From positions 1 to 8,559 of the forward strand of contig CAZEFI010000065.1 of NCBI GenBank assembly GCA_964511425.1: DNA of 8,559 nt, given 5' to 3'. The DNA comes from Bin55 sp964511425. Its GTDB lineage: Bacteria; Pseudomonadota; Gammaproteobacteria; Pseudomonadales; Azotimanducaceae. Each line of letters opens with the position of its first letter. The first letter of the stretch is position 1. The notes beneath the pieces were generated by a model. That model saw only the letters and a list, made by a program, of their open reading frames with translations, made no database searches and was not told where the DNA came from. The position numbers were made by a program, and so were the translations under genes. Shown here piece by piece: positions 5,983 to 8,559 of this stretch.

Positions 5983-7952
5983 TTCTGACGACACTGAAAG
6001 TCTGTAATTTTCGCAGTTTTCGCGGGACTCATACTCTTACTCTTGGTCCGCGCGATGAGACAAATACCAAACGACCAATCGTATTGTTTGGCGGTCTCAA
6101 TGGTACTGGGAAGACAACTCTTTTTCTTGCAATTAAGCTAGCACTTTATGGTCGCGCGAGTGGTGAAGGTGGTTATACGTCCGATAGTTATGCATCTTTC
6201 ATACGATCGAGCATACATCGATTCCCAAGTGCTATCGTCAAGCCAAATACTGCTTCTGTGGAACTGGAATTTCATTACGGTAAACAAGGCAAACGTTACA
6301 CATACATCGTCCGGCGTACTTGGGAGAGTGCGGGGCCAAATTTGAAAGAGACTTTGAAGATCTGGATTAATGGTGAAGAGCAGAAATCACTTGACCAGAC
6401 GGATGTTCAAGGTTGCATAAACGAACTCGTACCGCAAGGAGTTGCCGATCTCTTCTTAATTGATGGTGAAAAAATTGGAAGTTTCGCAACGGACTCAACG
6501 GGCAACGTTTTACGCAACGCATTTGAGCGCTTATATGGTTTAGACCTCACAGAACGGTTACGAAACGATTTACAAACATATTTACGAAAAAACGCAACAC
6601 CTTTTCTCAATGTAGCAGTCGATACCAACGAAATTCGAAAAGAGTATGAATTTGTAAAAAAAGAACTCGTCGATATCCGATCACAGCTTCAGTGCGTCGA
6701 GGAAAAACTTTTCGACGCCCAGACGCGAAAACACAAGCTAGAAACCAATCTCCGATGCTGTAGTGGTGAATGGGATAAGGAATATAGCGATCTCCAATTA
6801 GAAGCTAACATCCTCTCTCGCGTTCTACTTGAAAAGAAACACAAACTTCGAGACGAAATTGCAGGAGTGTTCCCCTTTTGTCTCGCACAAGAGACAATGC
6901 AACAACTCCACGATGATGTTGCTGTCGACTTAGAAGTGTTGATGCAACGACACGCCAACGGGACGCTACAACATTTTGCTGAGTCCGTTCGAAATGAACT
7001 TGACCAAAAGGGTAAGGAGTCAGTGGATGAAGTGCTTGCTAATTGGTTACATAAGCGTCGTGTGAAGGAGAATGTTTTCGATGTTACTCCGAAAATGCTG
7101 AGGAGAATTGAACAAGTCGTGAACGATGACCTCAACAACTCAATACTTCAGACCGAGAGACTTCTAGAAGAAATCGTTTCAGACTCGAACAAATTGCACA
7201 AGCTTGAGCAAGAATTGAGTCGGTCCCCCGAAGACGAAGCGCTAAAGACTGATTTTGATGACTTTTTGAGAGTCTGTGACCGAATTTCTGAGCTAAAGTC
7301 AAACATTGCTACTATTGAGCTCGAGATCAAAACGAAGCTCAAGCAAGCAATTAAACTGGGGACAACTCTAAGCGAGCGACATCGGGATTCGGTCGAGCAT
7401 GGTAGTAGGAAGGAGTCTTTGGAATATGCTGAACGCATTCGGTATCTTCTGAAAGAGTACCGCGAGGCTTCTGTTCTCAAGCGCATCGGACAACTTGAAG
7501 AACAGTTCAACTACGAGTTTAACTTGTTGTCGCGAAAAGACCGGCGACACTGTACAGTCAAGATAGACCCAAAAAGCTTTCGGGTTCACTTTCAAAGCAA
7601 AAACAGAGGTAATTTTCACACGGCACAATTGTCTGCCGGAGAAAAACACATTTATGCAGTAGCCATGTTAGTGGCACTCTCAAAAACCTCTAACCGACCC
7701 TTACCCCTAATAATTGATTCACCCCTAGGTCGATTAGACTCCGACCACCATAGAAAATTGGTGAACCACTACTTTCCCTTTGCAAGTCACCAAGTCATTT
7801 TGTTCACAACCGATGAAGAAATTGACACTGACTCGTACGAGGTACTATCTGAAAAAATCAGCCGGTCCTACCTTATCAATTTTGACGAGACCGAAGAAGA
7901 GAGTCACATCGTAAACGGCTACTTCTCGACTGAACAGTTGGATGAACCATGA
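5979..7952 (+). CDS. dndD: DNA phosphorothioation protein DndD (SMC/Rad50-like ATPase)
   Basis: The 657-residue protein begins MILTTLKVCNFRSF, a typical SMC/RecF-type opening, and has Walker A GLNGTGKT at 39-46. LIDGEKI (160-166, D162) is a feature I associate with DndD. A long charged coiled-coil region runs over about 205-470. The ABC signature LSAGE is at 551-555, Walker B LPLIID ends at D580, and the D-loop SPLGRLD follows at 581-587. There is no CxxC zinc hook in the coil, unlike Rad50. DndD hydrolyses ATP and is thought to open or nick DNA and drive sulfur insertion together with DndC and DndE. The start is the ATG at 5979, overlapping the dndC stop. A longer in-frame reading from 5865 would add 38 basic residues with no family resemblance before the conserved N-terminus, so it is rejected. 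Confidence 0.96.
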   Translation: MILTTLKVCNFRSFRGTHTLTLGPRDETNTKRPIVLFGGLNGTGKTTLFLAIKLALYGRASGEGGYTSDSYASFIRSSIHRFPSAIVKPNTASVELEFHYGKQGKRYTYIVRRTWESAGPNLKETLKIWINGEEQKSLDQTDVQGCINELVPQGVADLFLIDGEKIGSFATDSTGNVLRNAFERLYGLDLTERLRNDLQTYLRKNATPFLNVAVDTNEIRKEYEFVKKELVDIRSQLQCVEEKLFDAQTRKHKLETNLRCCSGEWDKEYSDLQLEANILSRVLLEKKHKLRDEIAGVFPFCLAQETMQQLHDDVAVDLEVLMQRHANGTLQHFAESVRNELDQKGKESVDEVLANWLHKRRVKENVFDVTPKMLRRIEQVVNDDLNNSILQTERLLEEIVSDSNKLHKLEQELSRSPEDEALKTDFDDFLRVCDRISELKSNIATIELEIKTKLKQAIKLGTTLSERHRDSVEHGSRKESLEYAERIRYLLKEYREASVLKRIGQLEEQFNYEFNLLSRKDRRHCTVKIDPKSFRVHFQSKNRGNFHTAQLSAGEKHIYAVAMLVALSKTSNRPLPLIIDSPLGRLDSDHHRKLVNHYFPFASHQVILFTTDEEIDTDSYEVLSEKISRSYLINFDETEEESHIVNGYFSTEQLDEP

Positions 7953-8311
7953 TTCCGAATCGGGTTAGAGTTTCTCAACATGCGACTGGACGACTTAAAT
8001 TCCTCAAGTCACAAACCGGATTGACCCCGAACATCCTCAGTCGTATCGCGTTCATGCTTGCGATTCGGGACATGCGTAAAGTACCAAAGCTCAACGAAGA
8101 CGTTTTAGGACAGGAGTTCAATGCCCCTACCTTGTTTGGTGAGCACCAAGAAATTTATGATTTACTGCTTACAAAGTATTTTCATGTGACAGCAGATAAA
8201 GACGACCCAAACACCGTCATTTCTAACCTCATAGAAAACGGCCTCCACAAGATGGGACACATTAGGTCGCTTGAAGATGTCATGCGATTAAAGCATTCTC
8301 CGAGGCCTTGA
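7949..8311 (+). CDS. dndE: DNA phosphorothioation protein DndE
   Basis: This is a 120-residue basic protein of the usual DndE size. It opens with PNRVRVSQHATGRLKFLKS and continues into GLTPNILSRIA (about residues 28-38), a conserved DndE stretch. Further landmarks are APTLFGEH and a C-terminal NLIENGLHKMGHIRSL. DndE is a small tetrameric DNA-binding protein, with a reported preference for nicked duplex DNA, and is required for phosphorothioation in the DndCDE complex. The ATG at 7949 overlaps the dndD stop (ATGA), so it is translationally coupled and ends the operon. No dndFGH-like gene follows within the remaining 248 bases. The reading frame is intact. Confidence 0.94.
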   Translation: MIPNRVRVSQHATGRLKFLKSQTGLTPNILSRIAFMLAIRDMRKVPKLNEDVLGQEFNAPTLFGEHQEIYDLLLTKYFHVTADKDDPNTVISNLIENGLHKMGHIRSLEDVMRLKHSPRP

Positions 8312-8326
8312 GTACTTCCAACTTCA

Positions 8327-8346
8327 CCAATTCCTGATTAAATTGG
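8327..8346 (+). terminator. Weak hairpin after dndE, possible terminator
   Basis: CCAATT (8327-8332) can pair with AATTGG (8341-8346) around an 8-base loop, 15 bases after the dndE stop. The stem is AT-rich and no T-run follows, so intrinsic termination would be inefficient. A second, smaller hairpin follows (GTACC 8354-8358 / GGTAC 8371-8375). I see no better terminator downstream of the operon. Confidence 0.2.
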
Positions 8347-8485
8347 GGTTTGCGTACCTACTGTATTTTTGGTACCACGATTCCTAGCAATCAGTCAATT
8401 CACTGAATCAGTCTCACAACACAGTTACGACATTTCGGTAGCTAACCGAGATTACAGGCTCGATCGCTTGAGAGAGTCTATAGAC

Positions 8486-8559
8486 CTAGAGTGAGTCAAG
8501 AATATCTGGGCTTTTGAAGACCTCTCTAATATGCCACAGTAAATATTCTGGGGCAGGTC
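8486..8559 (-). CDS. Possible 3' end of an unidentified minus-strand gene at the right edge
   Basis: Reading the minus strand inward from 8557 gives 23 residues, PAPEYLLWHIREVFKSPDIL then DSL, before a TAG at 8488-8486. The pattern W-x-I/V-R-x-V/L-F-x-S/D-P-x-x-L loosely recalls the C-terminal end of the zinc-ribbon domain of large serine recombinases, which would suit an island edge. So short a tail cannot settle it, and it may be chance. The rest of 8312-8485 shows no gene, only weak hairpins such as TCGGT/ACCGA (8435-8449). Confidence 0.2.
   Translation of the reverse strand, partial: PAPEYLLWHIREVFKSPDILDSL

Noticed and set aside
8435..8449. TCGGT-AGCTA-ACCGA hairpin as a terminator or attachment site
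   Set aside because: The stem is only five pairs with no T-run, and no matching copy was noticed at the left side of the locus.
1..8559. CRISPR array, tRNA or rRNA genes, insertion sequence ends
   Set aside because: No regularly spaced repeats, no tRNA-like cloverleaf sequence in the gaps, and no terminal inverted repeats or transposase were seen.

Overview
The window holds a DNA phosphorothioation (Dnd) locus set in a bacterial chromosome. A complete dndB-dndC-dndD-dndE operon runs on the plus strand (3366-8311). The four genes are packed tightly: dndB/dndC overlap by 8 bases, and dndC/dndD and dndD/dndE share ATGA stop-start junctions. DndC would activate or transfer sulfur, DndD is an SMC-like ATPase, DndE binds DNA, and DndB is the DGQHR-motif protein that modulates modification. 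No cysteine desulfurase (dndA) is present, so sulfur probably comes from a host IscS-type enzyme or a dndA elsewhere. No dndFGH restriction genes are present either.

Across a 372-base gene-free region, and pointing away from dndB, lies a two-gene minus-strand operon. The first gene (2376-2993) encodes a 205-residue protein whose last ~90 residues carry a recognisable but slightly divergent GIY-YIG nuclease signature. The second (313-2355) encodes a 680-residue protein with its own DGQHR motif and a ~380-residue C-terminal extension I cannot identify. A second DGQHR protein, larger than DndB and paired with a likely nuclease, sits where a Dnd island often carries its restriction partner. This is the most interesting part of the window: a candidate phosphorothioate-sensing restriction or defence module that is not DndFGH.

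The left edge (1-193, minus strand) is the start of a UDP-sulfoquinovose synthase-like gene (sqdB). It is a housekeeping-type enzyme of sulfolipid or sulfosugar synthesis and probably marks the host side of the island. The right edge (8312-8559) has no convincing gene, only weak hairpins and a 23-residue open tail of a possible minus-strand gene.

The organism is a bacterium that I cannot place firmly. The sqdB fragment, moderate base composition and mostly weak Shine-Dalgarno sequences are compatible with several groups, planctomycetes among them, but that is a guess. The divergent intergenic region carries a perfect TATAAT facing the minus-strand operon and two overlapping extended -10-like elements, formed by a 10-base-period direct repeat, facing dndB.
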